NCBI GenBank assembly: GCA_022782305.1
Contig: JALFPC010000023.1
Span: 1 to 35,985 of the forward strand
DNA length: 35,985 nt
From: Prevotella sp.
GTDB taxonomy: Bacteria; Bacteroidota; Bacteroidia; Bacteroidales; Bacteroidaceae
Direction: 5' to 3'
The notes beneath the pieces are model-generated. The model was not told the origin of the DNA. It ran no database searches and worked only from the letters and a program-made list of their open reading frames with translations. Below are positions 23,372 through 31,826 of this stretch, piece by piece (within the stretch, counting starts at the first letter, position 1; each line of letters starts with the position of its first letter). The position numbers and the translations under genes were made by a program.

Positions 23372-25426
23372 TTATTTGATCAAGTCAACGGAGCGCTTGA
23401 GGAATGCGGCGAGGGCAGCACCCTTGAGCATACCATTTTGAAGCAGTGCCAGGTCGATGAGTTGATGTACGATGCTGTTGCCCTTGGCATAGCCAGTGAG
23501 GATCTCGGCCTTTTTGCTCTTCTGCTCGTCTATGGCCTTTTGAGTGTTTGCCATGTCGTCTTTCTCCTCCTGTGTGATCTCCTCGGGCTTCTTGCTGCTC
23601 TGCTGCTGGCGGAGTGCTGCCATCCTGGCCTCCTGGCCTTTAATCTCACTGAGCACTGGGGTGAGGGCTTCAGAGGTGCTGGCATTGCAGTCGTCAAGCA
23701 CTTTCTTCACCAGTGGATGGTCGGCATTGAGCACGAGGCTATAGCTGTCGGGCATCTCTGCATAGAAGTTCATGCCCTGCTGGAATCTGCTCATGTCTTT
23801 CATTCTTCTCATCCATTCGTTTTGGGTGATGATTACGGGTTGTGCCGATTCGCCGAGGTTCTGCACGTCTACCATAAACTCGCATTTGTCGAGATGAGGC
23901 ATCTGCGACTTAAACACGTCTGAGAGGCTGTTGCGGTCGTCGTCGGCTATTGTAGACTTGGCAGCATCTTCTTTTACTATCAGTCTGTCGATGATGTCGC
24001 TGTCAACACGTGTGAAATGCGACTTTTCGAATTTCTGCTCAAGCATTGATATGACAGGCACGTCGAGTTGTCCGTCGAGCATCAACACGCTATAGCCCTT
24101 GTCCTTGGCGGCCTCTATGTATGAATACTGCTCTTCCTTGTCGGTAGCATAGAGGTATACGAGTTGTCCCGACTTGTCTGTCTGGTTATCCTTGATGAGT
24201 GTCTGATATTCCTCGTAGGTGAAGAACTTGCCGTCGGAGTCGGTGAGCAGTGCGAAATCCTTTGCGCGGTCATAGAAACTTTCTTCAGACAGCATGCCAT
24301 AGTGGATAAAGAGTTTCAGGTCGTTCCACTTCTCCTCGTATGACTTGCGGTCTTCCTTGAAGATAGACTGTAGTCGGTCGCTCACTTTCTTGGTGATATA
24401 TGTGGAGATCTTCTTCACGTCGCGGTCGCTTTGAAGATAAGACCTGCTCACGTTGAGAGGAATATCGGGCGAATCAATCACACCATGGAGCAGGGTGAGA
24501 AACTCTGGCACGATGCCCTCTACTTGGTCGGTCACAAACACCTGATTGCAGTAGAGTTGTATCTTGTTGCGCTGGAGGTCGAGATTGGATTTGATCCTTG
24601 GGAAATAGAGAATACCCGTAAGGTTGAATGGGTAGTCTACATTGAGATGAATCCAAAACATCGGTTCATCGTGCATGGGATAGAGGGTCTGGTAGAACGA
24701 CTTGTAATCCTCGTCCTTAAGAGTGCTTGGAGTCTTGGTCCACAGAGGTTCCACACTGTTGATGATGTTATCCTCGTCTGTGTCTACCTCCTTGCCGTCT
24801 TTCCATTCTGTCTTCTTGCCGAAAGCCACGGGCACTGGCATAAACTTACAGTATTTGTTGAGCAGTTGCTGCAGTGTAGCCTTTTCGAGATACTCCTTGC
24901 AGTCATCATCGATATACAGGATGATGTCGGTGCCGCGCTCCTCTCTCTCTGCATCGTCGATCTCGTAGGCTGGACTTCCATCGCATGACCATTTAACGGC
25001 TTTTGCTCCATCCTGATAACTGCGTGTAATTATTTCCACTTTCTTGCTCACCATAAACGATGAGTAAAAACCGAGTCCGAAATGGCCTATGATGTTGTTT
25101 GCATTGTCTTTGTATTTCTCCAAGAAATCGTTGACGCCCGAGAATGCTATCTGGTTGATATACTTGTCTATCTCTCCTTCGGTCATGCCGAGTCCGTGGT
25201 CGGAGATGGTGATAGTGCCAGCCTCTGTGTCGAGAGCCACCCTTACAGTAAGGTCGCCCAGTTCACCTTTAAAGTCGCCCTTGTCGGCCAGGGTTTTGAT
25301 TTTCTGTGTTGCATCCACAGCGTTAGAAACCATTTCGCGGAGAAAGATCTCATGGTCAGAATAGAGAAACTTTTTTATTACGGGGAAGATGTTCTCTGTG
25401 GTAACCCCGATATTTCCTTTTTGCAT
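23372..25426 (-). CDS. htpG: Molecular chaperone HtpG (Hsp90)
   Basis: This 684-residue cytoplasmic ATP-driven chaperone is full length. The GHKL ATPase domain is visible at the N-terminus: FLREMVSNAVDATQK with the ATP-binding Asn, SDHGLGMT, and IIGHFGLGFYSSFMV. A middle domain follows (GILYFPRIKSNLDLQRNKIQLYCNQVFV; SPDIPLNVSRSYLQ with the catalytic Arg region). The C-terminal dimerisation domain ends LIDLALLQNGMLKGAALAAFLKRSVDLI. It lacks the eukaryotic charged linker and MEEVD tail. Gene and divergent map share a 297-base spacer with several palindromes. I saw no confident promoter for it, although heat-shock control would be expected. Confidence 0.96.
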   Translation of the reverse strand: MQKGNIGVTTENIFPVIKKFLYSDHEIFLREMVSNAVDATQKIKTLADKGDFKGELGDLTVRVALDTEAGTITISDHGLGMTEGEIDKYINQIAFSGVNDFLEKYKDNANNIIGHFGLGFYSSFMVSKKVEIITRSYQDGAKAVKWSCDGSPAYEIDDAEREERGTDIILYIDDDCKEYLEKATLQQLLNKYCKFMPVPVAFGKKTEWKDGKEVDTDEDNIINSVEPLWTKTPSTLKDEDYKSFYQTLYPMHDEPMFWIHLNVDYPFNLTGILYFPRIKSNLDLQRNKIQLYCNQVFVTDQVEGIVPEFLTLLHGVIDSPDIPLNVSRSYLQSDRDVKKISTYITKKVSDRLQSIFKEDRKSYEEKWNDLKLFIHYGMLSEESFYDRAKDFALLTDSDGKFFTYEEYQTLIKDNQTDKSGQLVYLYATDKEEQYSYIEAAKDKGYSVLMLDGQLDVPVISMLEQKFEKSHFTRVDSDIIDRLIVKEDAAKSTIADDDRNSLSDVFKSQMPHLDKCEFMVDVQNLGESAQPVIITQNEWMRRMKDMSRFQQGMNFYAEMPDSYSLVLNADHPLVKKVLDDCNASTSEALTPVLSEIKGQEARMAALRQQQSSKKPEEITQEEKDDMANTQKAIDEQKSKKAEILTGYAKGNSIVHQLIDLALLQNGMLKGAALAAFLKRSVDLIK

Positions 25427-25508
25427 GTCTTGAAATATTATGTTAGTTCAATTTTTATTTATGTAATAACTGCTGTTTTTGCAACAAATAATGTGCCATA
25501 ACGTCATA

Positions 25509-25523
25509 ATGACAAATTGTCAT
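25509..25523. promoter_or_regulatory. Perfect palindrome ATGACAAATTGTCAT upstream of htpG
   Basis: Two 7-bp arms flank a single central A, 83-97 bases upstream of the htpG start. A near copy (ATGACTAATTGTCAT) lies at the fetB stop codon. It is a candidate operator; no regulator is identified. Confidence 0.4.
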
Positions 25524-25568
25524 GCTGATATTATGCATTTTTTTTAGCCTAATAACAAGGCAAACAGA

Positions 25569-25614
25569 GCCTCCACATGCTTTTTTATGGCCACAAACCA
25601 TGAAAAGTGGAGGC
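25569..25614. other. Branched hairpin between htpG and map
   Basis: GCCTCCAC/GTGGAGGC is a perfect 8-bp outer stem that encloses an inner ATGG/CCAT pair. It lies upstream of the map -7 box, with no T tract. Function is unknown. Confidence 0.5.
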
Positions 25615-25643
25615 AATTATGACCAACTAAATGTTTTTTTTTG

Positions 25644-25651
25644 TAATTTTG
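25644..25651 (+). promoter_or_regulatory. -7 element for the map operon
   Basis: TAATTTTG matches TAnnTTTG. The leader of about 65 bases includes a 13-codon upstream ORF (25673-25714, MLNLRWAVLNGRL) and a GGCGG/CCGCC stem. Confidence 0.5.
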
Positions 25652-25723
25652 CAGCGGATAAGATATCCATTAATGTTAAACCTACGTTGGGCGGTGCTTA
25701 ATGGCCGCCTGTGATATGAGATT

Positions 25724-26587
25724 ATGATTGGAAGAAAGAAACGCTGGACACTATTGCCAGGTCAGGCTCCCACAGATATGGACCTAAAGATTATGGACAT
25801 GGAGAAGAGGGGCAAGATTGTGCCTACGAGAAGTTTGATTAAAACCCCAGAACAGATTGAGGGCATAAGGCGCAGCGGCGAATTGAACACGGCGGTGCTC
25901 GATGAGGTGGCGCGACTCATACATCCAGGCATGAACACCCTTGAGATTGATGAGATATGCAGCAGTTATTGCACTTCTCATGGAGGTGTGGCCGCCTGCC
26001 TCGGCTATGAGGGATATCCCAAGAGTGTGTGCACAAGCATTAATGAGGTGGTGTGCCATGGCATACCCAAAGAGACCGATGTGCTGCAGGAGGGCGACAT
26101 AGTGAATGTTGATTTCACCACCATTCTCGATGGCTATTATGCCGATGCCTCCAGAATGTTTGTCATTGGAGGCAAGACAACACCCGAAAAGGAGCAATTG
26201 GTGAGGGTGGCGCGAGAGTGCCTGGAGATAGGTGCCGAGGCTGCCAAACCTTACGGCTTTGTGGGCGACATTGGCCATGCCATCAAAAAGCATTGCAAGA
26301 AATACAATTATGGCATAGTAAAAGACCTGTGCGGCCATGGCGTGGGACTCGAATTCCACGAAGAACCCGAGGTGGTGCACGATGCATACCGCGGCACGGG
26401 CATGCTGCTGGTGCCCGGCATGGTGTTTACCATTGAACCCATGATCAACATGGGCACGAGTAAGGTGTTTATAGATGCTGACGACGAATACGGATGGGAG
26501 GTGATTACAGGCGACGAGAAGCCCAGCGCCCAGTGGGAGCACACATTCCTGATGACAGAGCATGGCGTGGAGATATTGTCATACTGA
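25724..26587 (+). CDS. map: Methionine aminopeptidase, type I
   Basis: This 287-residue enzyme removes the initiator methionine from nascent proteins. The metal-binding residues are in place: Asp in VDFTTILDGYYADASRMF, His in CGHGVGLEFHEEP, Glu in FTIEPMIN and the C-terminal Glu in WEHTFLMTEHG. CHGIPKETDVLQEGDIV gives the substrate-pocket His. It has about 30 extra N-terminal residues (MIGRKKRWTLLPGQ) relative to the short E. coli form. The start at 25724 is supported by the upstream -7 box. It is followed two bases later by tsaD, so map-tsaD-pncC likely form one operon with translational coupling. The type I class follows from the lack of the type II insert. Confidence 0.95.
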   Translation: MIGRKKRWTLLPGQAPTDMDLKIMDMEKRGKIVPTRSLIKTPEQIEGIRRSGELNTAVLDEVARLIHPGMNTLEIDEICSSYCTSHGGVAACLGYEGYPKSVCTSINEVVCHGIPKETDVLQEGDIVNVDFTTILDGYYADASRMFVIGGKTTPEKEQLVRVARECLEIGAEAAKPYGFVGDIGHAIKKHCKKYNYGIVKDLCGHGVGLEFHEEPEVVHDAYRGTGMLLVPGMVFTIEPMINMGTSKVFIDADDEYGWEVITGDEKPSAQWEHTFLMTEHGVEILSY

Positions 26588-26589
26588 TT

Positions 26590-27621
26590 ATGGAACGCAG
26601 AAATATATATATACTAGGTATCGAAAGCAGTTGCGACGACACGTCGGCGGCTGTAATCAGAGATGGTGTGCTGCTGAGCAATGTGACTGCCAGTCAGGAT
26701 GTGCACAAAGCCTATGGTGGAGTGGTGCCCGAACTGGCATCGAGGGCTCACCAGCAGAATGTTGTGCCAGTAGTTGACCAGGCTATCAAACGTGCGGGCA
26801 TAACCAAGGAGATGCTCTCTGCCGTGGCTTTCACCCGTGGACCCGGACTTATGGGGTCGCTCCTTGTGGGTGTGAGCTTTGCCAAGGGATTTGCTCGTTC
26901 GCTGGGCATTCCCATGATAGATGTAAACCATCTGCAGGGCCATGTGATGGCACACTTCATTAAGGAAAGTGATGATGACCACAAACAGCCACCCATGCCT
27001 TTCCTCTGCCTGCTCGTGAGTGGCGGCAACTCGCAGATTGTTAAGGTTAACGCATATAATGATATGGAGGTGCTGGGCCAGACCATTGACGATGCTGCCG
27101 GCGAAGCCATAGACAAATGCTCGAAGGTCATGGGATTGGGATATCCCGGCGGACCCATCATTGACCGCCTGGCCCGACAGGGAAACCCTCTGGCATACAA
27201 GTTCGCACAGCCTAACATAGAAGGGCTCAACTACAGTTTCAGCGGACTCAAAACATCATTCCTCTATAACCTGCGCGACTGGGTGGCAGAAGATGCCGAC
27301 TTCATAGAGAAACACAAGGAAGACATAGCCGCCAGCCTTGAGCACACCATAGTGGATATACTGATGAAGAAACTCAAAAAGGCTGTAAAACAGACTGGAA
27401 TCAAGCATGTGGCGGTGGCAGGAGGAGTGAGTGCCAACAACGGATTGCGCAATGCCTTCTATGACCATGCCAAGAGATATGGATGGACTGTCTATATACC
27501 CAAGTTCAGTTATACTACCGACAATGCGGCCATGATAGGCATAGTGGGATATTATAAGTATCTCGACAAGCAATTCTGTGATATCAGCGTGCCAGCATTC
27601 TCAAAGGTTACCTTTCAATGA
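26590..27621 (+). CDS. tsaD: tRNA N6-threonylcarbamoyladenosine synthase subunit TsaD
   Basis: This 343-residue ASKHA-fold protein completes t6A37 formation on tRNAs reading ANN codons, working with TsaB and TsaE. Motifs are ILGIESSCDDTSAAVI at the N-terminus, the metal-binding histidines in NHLQGHVMAH, LVSGGNSQIV, the DDAAGEAIDKC site and the GGVSANNGLR segment. Length fits the family. The track start (26494) lies inside map; the ATG at 26590, two bases after the map stop, gives the normal N-terminus MERRNIYILG and is preferred. Confidence 0.95.
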   Translation: MERRNIYILGIESSCDDTSAAVIRDGVLLSNVTASQDVHKAYGGVVPELASRAHQQNVVPVVDQAIKRAGITKEMLSAVAFTRGPGLMGSLLVGVSFAKGFARSLGIPMIDVNHLQGHVMAHFIKESDDDHKQPPMPFLCLLVSGGNSQIVKVNAYNDMEVLGQTIDDAAGEAIDKCSKVMGLGYPGGPIIDRLARQGNPLAYKFAQPNIEGLNYSFSGLKTSFLYNLRDWVAEDADFIEKHKEDIAASLEHTIVDILMKKLKKAVKQTGIKHVAVAGGVSANNGLRNAFYDHAKRYGWTVYIPKFSYTTDNAAMIGIVGYYKYLDKQFCDISVPAFSKVTFQ

Positions 27622-27678
27622 ATGGTATGCAAAAGGAGGCATCAAGACTATTTCTGACAATAAATAAACAAGGATATT

Positions 27679-28191
27679 ATGAATTTCGAAAACAAGATTA
27701 CAAGCAGGGAGATAAGCCAACTGCTTTGGGAGCGAGAGGAAACCCTCTCTACGGCTGAGAGTTGCACTGGCGGACGCATTGCCGAGGCTGTGATTGCAGT
27801 GCCTGGCGCATCCAAATATTTCAAGGGTGGCATCATCTCGTATGTTGACGAGATAAAGGAGCAACTGCTGGATGTAGACCACGATGTGATAGAAGCAAAT
27901 ACGGCTGTTTGCGAGGAGGTGGCCATACAGATGGTGAAAGGAGCATGCCACAAACTCAATACCACTTATGCCATTGCTGCCACTGGGTTTGCAGGTCCTG
28001 GCGGAGGCACCAAGGAAGTACCCGTTGGCACTATCTGGCTTGCCTGCGGCAACGAGTCAAAGGTGGTGACCATGCAGATGACAGAAGACGACGGACGCGA
28101 CAAAAACCTACAGAATGCCACCAATGCAGCGCTCCAGATGTTTCTCGACTACCTAAAGGCACTGGAAGAGCCATCAGAAGAGGATATTTAG
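27679..28191 (+). CDS. pncC: CinA-family nicotinamide-nucleotide amidohydrolase (PncC)
   Basis: This 170-residue protein corresponds to the C-terminal domain of CinA, which deamidates nicotinamide mononucleotide to nicotinate mononucleotide in the pyridine-nucleotide cycle. It carries the family motifs LSTAESCTGGRIAEAV (catalytic Ser), GGIISYVDEIK, AIAATGFAGPGGGT and VPVGTIWLAC. It lacks the N-terminal MoCF/COG1058 domain of full CinA and so is the stand-alone form. It is 57 bases after tsaD in the same direction; a separate ribosomal promoter follows it. Confidence 0.92.
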   Translation: MNFENKITSREISQLLWEREETLSTAESCTGGRIAEAVIAVPGASKYFKGGIISYVDEIKEQLLDVDHDVIEANTAVCEEVAIQMVKGACHKLNTTYAIAATGFAGPGGGTKEVPVGTIWLACGNESKVVTMQMTEDDGRDKNLQNATNAALQMFLDYLKALEEPSEEDI

Positions 28192-28261
28192 TGTGTGCAG
28201 GGGCAAAAGACACGGAAATAATCAAAATAATTCTTAATTTTGATATTTTTAGGTCAAATAT

Positions 28262-28292
28262 TTTGTTTATTCAAAATAATATCGTACCTTTG
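28262..28292 (+). promoter_or_regulatory. Promoter of the rpmB-rpmG-DUF4295 operon
   Basis: TTTG at 28262-28265 and TACCTTTG at 28285-28292 are 19 bases apart, a near-consensus arrangement expected for a highly expressed ribosomal operon. The leader is about 43 bases. Confidence 0.8.
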
Positions 28293-28341
28293 CACCCTGT
28301 TTGGAATAAGTTACAAAAAGAAAAGAAAATTTTAGATAGAA

Positions 28342-28605
28342 ATGTCGAAGGTTTGTCAAATTACAGGAAAGAAGGCACAGATAGGTTGCAATGTGTCTCA
28401 CTCAAAGCATCGCACCAAGCGCAGTTTTGATGTAAACCTCTTCAGCAAGAAATTCTACTATGTAGAGGAGGATTGCTGGATCAGCTTGAAGATCAGTGCT
28501 GCTGGTCTGCGATTGATTAATAAGGTAGGTCTCGACGCCGCCCTTAAGATGGCTGTCAACAAGGGATACTGCCAGTGGAAAGACATTAAAGTAATAGGAG
28601 ACTGA
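28342..28605 (+). CDS. rpmB: 50S ribosomal protein L28
   Basis: This 87-residue large-subunit protein begins [29 protein letters not shown] and continues with [19 protein letters not shown]. The paired zinc-binding CxxC motifs of some L28 proteins are absent, although single cysteines remain at the usual places. It is the first gene of a three-gene ribosomal unit, with rpmG 4 bases downstream. Confidence 0.96.
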   Translation: MSKVCQITGKKAQIGCNVSHSKHRTKRSFDVNLFSKKFYYVEEDCWISLKISAAGLRLINKVGLDAALKMAVNKGYCQWKDIKVIGD

Positions 28606-28609
28606 TATT

Positions 28610-28798
28610 ATGGCAAAGAAAGCAAAAGGCAATAGAGTGCAGGTCATTCTCGAGTGCACTGAGATGAAGAACAGCGGACTGCCAGGTACAAGCCGTTACG
28701 TTACCACAAAGAATCGCAAGAACACTCCTGACAGAATGGAACTCAAGAAGTACAATCCTATCTTGAAGAAGATGACTGTACACAAGGAGATTAAATAA
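28610..28798 (+). CDS. rpmG: 50S ribosomal protein L33
   Basis: This 62-residue large-subunit protein is very basic, with [11 protein letters not shown] and the [22 protein letters not shown] core typical of L33. It has one cysteine only, so it is the zinc-free form. It lies 4 bases after rpmB and 24 bases before the DUF4295 gene. Confidence 0.95.
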   Translation: MAKKAKGNRVQVILECTEMKNSGLPGTSRYVTTKNRKNTPDRMELKKYNPILKKMTVHKEIK

Positions 28799-28822
28799 TC
28801 TATTAAATAAGCATTTTATACA

Positions 28823-28981
28823 ATGGCAAAGAAAGTTGTTGCTACCCTCCGCGATGGTTCAAAGGATGGTAGAGCCTATTCAAAGGTTATTAAGATGGTT
28901 AAGAGCCCAAAGACTGGCGCTTACATTTTTGATGAGCGCATGGTTCCAAACGAGGAAGTAAAAGAATTCTTCAAGAACTAA
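28823..28981 (+). CDS. DUF4295 family small protein, probable Bacteroidota-specific ribosomal protein
   Basis: This 52-residue basic protein is too short for the supplied ORF track. It begins MAKKVVATLRDGSKDGRAY and continues KMVKSPKTGAYIFDERMV, the conserved DUF4295 core. The family is found next to L28 and L33 across Bacteroidota. From memory, a Flavobacterium ribosome structure reported a new large-subunit protein (bL38) that I believe corresponds to this family; that identity should be verified. Position as third gene in the ribosomal operon, with a terminator directly after it, agrees with a ribosomal role. Confidence 0.9.
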   Translation: MAKKVVATLRDGSKDGRAYSKVIKMVKSPKTGAYIFDERMVPNEEVKEFFKN

Positions 28982-29030
28982 TATTCAGTGGGTTCGGCAT
29001 TAGTTGAATCCGCATTGATACATACAGGCT

Positions 29031-29065
29031 AAAGGGCTGCGGCAGATGTGTTGTAGCCCTTTTTT
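29031..29065 (+). terminator. Terminator of the ribosomal operon
   Basis: AAAGGGCT and AGCCCTTT form a perfect 8-bp stem followed by a T-rich tract (TTTTTTCTTTTT). Confidence 0.85.
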
Positions 29066-29110
29066 CTTTTTCCCATATCCATTTCTCTATATCACGTAGT
29101 TGCACCCCTT

Positions 29111-30055
29111 ATGTTGTCTGTAGTAATACCAGTATACAATGTGTCTGCCACTCTCGACAGATGTCTTGAGTCGGTGGTATGCCAACTGCCCGCTGGGGCT
29201 GAGGTGATCATTGTTGACGATGGTTCCTGCGATGGTAGTGGTGCCATCTGCGACCGTTGGGCTGACAGCAACGAGTGTATACGTGTGGTTCATCAGACCA
29301 ATGGTGGCTTGAGTGCAGCACGCAATACCGGCATCAGTCTGGCTCGCCATCCCTTCATCACCTTTGTAGACTCGGATGATTATGTGGGGCAGGGGGTGTA
29401 TGCTAAGATTATGGCACTCATGACGTCAAATCCCAATATAGACATGGTGGAATATGGGATAGTGAAGCACCTGGCAGATGGCACTACCCAAACACTTGCG
29501 TTCGACGACCATGTGTATGACAACAGCGTGGAATATTGGTTGCAACTGGAGGCCTATAACCATACCTACGCATGGAACAAGGTATACAAGCGAAGCCTGT
29601 TTGACACGGTCAGATATCCCGAGGGTAAGCATTTCGAGGATATGTGTGTGATGCCGCAGTTGATAGGTATGATGCAACAAGTGGCCACCATTTCGGATGT
29701 CTGTTACCATTATGTGGTAAACCCCAATGGCATCAGTTGCAATGCCACGGCCGCCGATTATGCCACATTGCTCGAAGCCCATTGGCAGATGTGGCAGGGT
29801 ATTGACACTCCTGCACACAGCAAGGCCAACTATTATATGACCATGGTAAACATACAGATAACGCTGTGCTGCATGAAGTGGCAGAAACCCCTGATAAGCA
29901 CCTACAGACTGTGGCCTTGTGGCCTCAAAGGCATGGCAAAAATCAAATCGACAATGGTTAGTTTGCTGGGCATCAGACTGACCTGTGGTATTTTTGTACT
30001 GTTAAAAAAACTAATCTCTTTTGCTCGTAACGCTTTTTTCATTATCTTTGCATAA
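29111..30055 (+). CDS. Glycosyltransferase family 2 protein
   Basis: This 314-residue GT-A fold transferase has the GT2 signature MLSVVIPVYNVSATLDRCLESV. The acidic VDDGSCDGS, NGGLSAARNTG and the metal-binding FVDSDDY follow. After that come the acceptor-side segments YAWNKVYKRSLF and GKHFEDM. It probably adds a sugar to a surface polysaccharide or glycoprotein from a nucleotide-sugar donor; neither can be told from sequence. The C-terminus (GIRLTCGIFVLLKKLISFARNAFFIIFA) is hydrophobic and basic, suggesting membrane association. It is not within a polysaccharide cluster. The promoter of the next gene overlaps its 3' end. Confidence 0.88.
   Translation: MLSVVIPVYNVSATLDRCLESVVCQLPAGAEVIIVDDGSCDGSGAICDRWADSNECIRVVHQTNGGLSAARNTGISLARHPFITFVDSDDYVGQGVYAKIMALMTSNPNIDMVEYGIVKHLADGTTQTLAFDDHVYDNSVEYWLQLEAYNHTYAWNKVYKRSLFDTVRYPEGKHFEDMCVMPQLIGMMQQVATISDVCYHYVVNPNGISCNATAADYATLLEAHWQMWQGIDTPAHSKANYYMTMVNIQITLCCMKWQKPLISTYRLWPCGLKGMAKIKSTMVSLLGIRLTCGIFVLLKKLISFARNAFFIIFA
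30020..30050 (+). promoter_or_regulatory. Promoter of the MORN-repeat gene, inside the GT2 3' end
   Basis: TTTG at 30020-30023 and TATCTTTG at 30043-30050 are separated by 19 bases. Predicted initiation near 30057 falls right after the GT2 stop, making the earliest GTG (30062) an unlikely start. Confidence 0.65.
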
Positions 30056-30130
30056 TAGTAGGTGGAAAGTGTCTTTTTGCATGGCATGATACCACCAGCA
30101 GAGTATATTATTAATCAAAAAAGCAACGAC

Positions 30131-31243
30131 TTGAAAACAAGATATTTTTTATTGCTTATGGCTATGATACCACTGGCCATGAGCGCACAGAAGATACAAC
30201 TCGGATCGTGTGTAACCAAGGATGGCGGCGAGTATAAAGGTGAAATGGCTAGCGGCAAACCCCAAGGCAAAGGCAAGGCTGTGTATAAGAATGGCGATAC
30301 CTATGAGGGTAACTACGTGAAGGGCAAACGCCAAGGCTATGGCATCTATACCTTCCATGATGGTGAAAAATATGAGGGACAGTGGTTTCAGGACCAACAA
30401 CACGGACAGGGCACATTCTATTTCTCCAACAACAATAAGTATGTGGGACTCTGGTTTCGCGACTACCAGCAGGGACATGGCGTGATGTATTATTACAATG
30501 GCGACAAATATGACGGCAACTGGAAGTTAGACATGCGCGAGGGCAAGGGCACCTATACTTTTGCCGATGGAGCCTCATATCGTGGCGAGTGGTCGAAAGA
30601 CAAGAAAAACGGACAGGGTAGTTTCATCTGGAGTGACGGTACCTCGTATGATGGTCAGTGGGCAGACAACCAGCGCTCAGGCAAGGGCACATTCCGCTAT
30701 GCCAATGGCGACACCTATTCAGGCATGTGGAAGAATGATATCCAGCATGGCAAGGGCATATACAAGTTCAGCAATGGCGATGTGTATGAGGGCGATTATG
30801 TGGAAGGTGAGCGCACGGGCAACGGAATAGCCAAATATGCCAATGGCAACAAGTATATAGGTCAGTTCAAGGCAGGAGTCAAGCATGGCCAGGGCACATT
30901 GGTGGGCAAAAATGGCAATACCTATGTGGGACAATGGAAAGACGACAAACGCAATGGTCAGGGCAAGCTGACCACCAAGGGTGGCGACATATACGAGGGA
31001 TCCTTTCTCAACGACGAACTCGATGGACAGGTAATCATACACTTGGCTAATGGCACCAAGTTTAAGGGCATCTTCAAGGGCGGCAAACGAAACGGCAAGG
31101 CCATAGAAGAAGACAAAGACGGCAAACGTTTTGAAGGAACATACGTAGACGACCTCAGAGATGGCGACTATGTCATCAAAGACCGCAATGGTGCCGTGAT
31201 AGAGAGCGGCAGATACGAGCGCGGACAGGCAAGAAAGAAGTAG
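30131..31243 (+). CDS. Exported MORN-repeat protein (14 repeats)
   Basis: The mature protein is almost entirely MORN repeats. Fourteen can be counted by their YxGxW/F/Y pattern (YKGEM, YEGNY, YEGQW, YVGLW, YDGNW and so on to FEGTY). The N-terminus (KTRYFLLLMAMIPLAMSA before QKIQL) is a signal peptide with likely cleavage at SA-QK. The TTG at 30131 gives a normal-length signal peptide (370 residues total). The track's GTG at 30062 and the ATG at 30086 are alternatives but would place 15-23 odd residues before the hydrophobic core. MORN proteins often scaffold membranes or bind phospholipids in eukaryotes; bacterial secreted forms are uncharacterised. Start choice is uncertain; the family is clear. 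Confidence 0.8.
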   Translation: MKTRYFLLLMAMIPLAMSAQKIQLGSCVTKDGGEYKGEMASGKPQGKGKAVYKNGDTYEGNYVKGKRQGYGIYTFHDGEKYEGQWFQDQQHGQGTFYFSNNNKYVGLWFRDYQQGHGVMYYYNGDKYDGNWKLDMREGKGTYTFADGASYRGEWSKDKKNGQGSFIWSDGTSYDGQWADNQRSGKGTFRYANGDTYSGMWKNDIQHGKGIYKFSNGDVYEGDYVEGERTGNGIAKYANGNKYIGQFKAGVKHGQGTLVGKNGNTYVGQWKDDKRNGQGKLTTKGGDIYEGSFLNDELDGQVIIHLANGTKFKGIFKGGKRNGKAIEEDKDGKRFEGTYVDDLRDGDYVIKDRNGAVIESGRYERGQARKK

Positions 31244-31315
31244 CCATATCATGATATAAGGAAATGGAAATATCAAGAAACAATAAACATAATAACCCAT
31301 AAATACTTTCGCATT

Positions 31316-31765
31316 ATGATTATCGACAAAATTGTAAACCTCAGATGCTATGAAGATGTCAACCCTCTGTTTAAGGATGTGGCTGACTTTATCGAAGCTA
31401 ACGATCTCAATGCCCTTCCAGCAGGAAAGCACGAGATAAAGGGTGCCGACCTCTTTGTAAATGTGACCACAGCCAAAGGCAAGGCTCCAGAAGAGGCAGT
31501 GATGGAGACACACAAAAGGATGATAGACATACAGATACCCCTCGATACCGATGAGACATTCGGATATACTCCCACAGATAGTCTGCCCGATGTGGAATAC
31601 AACGATGCCAAGGACGTGTCAAAATATCCAGACCTGATGGCCGATAGTTATGTAACATGTCAGCCAGGCATGTTTGCTATCTTCTTTCCACAAGATGGAC
31701 ATGCTCCATGCATCTCTGCAGCACCAGAAATAAAAAAGGTGATATTCAAAGTGAAGTGCAAATAA
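31316..31765 (+). CDS. YhcH/YjgK/YiaL family protein
   Basis: This 149-residue protein belongs to the DUF386 cupin-like family (TIGR00022 type), with members associated with sugar and sialic-acid catabolism. Typical motifs are PAGKHEIKGADLFVNV, the ETHKRMIDIQIPL segment holding the conserved His, and PGMFAIFFPQDGHAPC near the end, where His ligands for a metal are expected. It may act on or bind a sugar, though no reaction is established. It precedes glgB by 61 bases in the same direction, so co-transcription is possible; no terminator is visible between them. Confidence 0.9.
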   Translation: MIIDKIVNLRCYEDVNPLFKDVADFIEANDLNALPAGKHEIKGADLFVNVTTAKGKAPEEAVMETHKRMIDIQIPLDTDETFGYTPTDSLPDVEYNDAKDVSKYPDLMADSYVTCQPGMFAIFFPQDGHAPCISAAPEIKKVIFKVKCK

Positions 31766-31826
31766 ACACATGGTGTTGATACCAGGCTTAACAAAAGAGT
31801 AACAGTTTAACTAACTCTATACAACT

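Noticed and set aside
25481-25498. Sigma-54-type promoter (TGGCAC...TTGCA) upstream of htpG
   Set aside because: The GG to GC spacing on the minus strand is 13 bases, not the required 10.
26494-26589. Upstream start for tsaD within map
   Set aside because: The conserved TsaD N-terminus starts at the ATG at 26590, two bases after the map stop.
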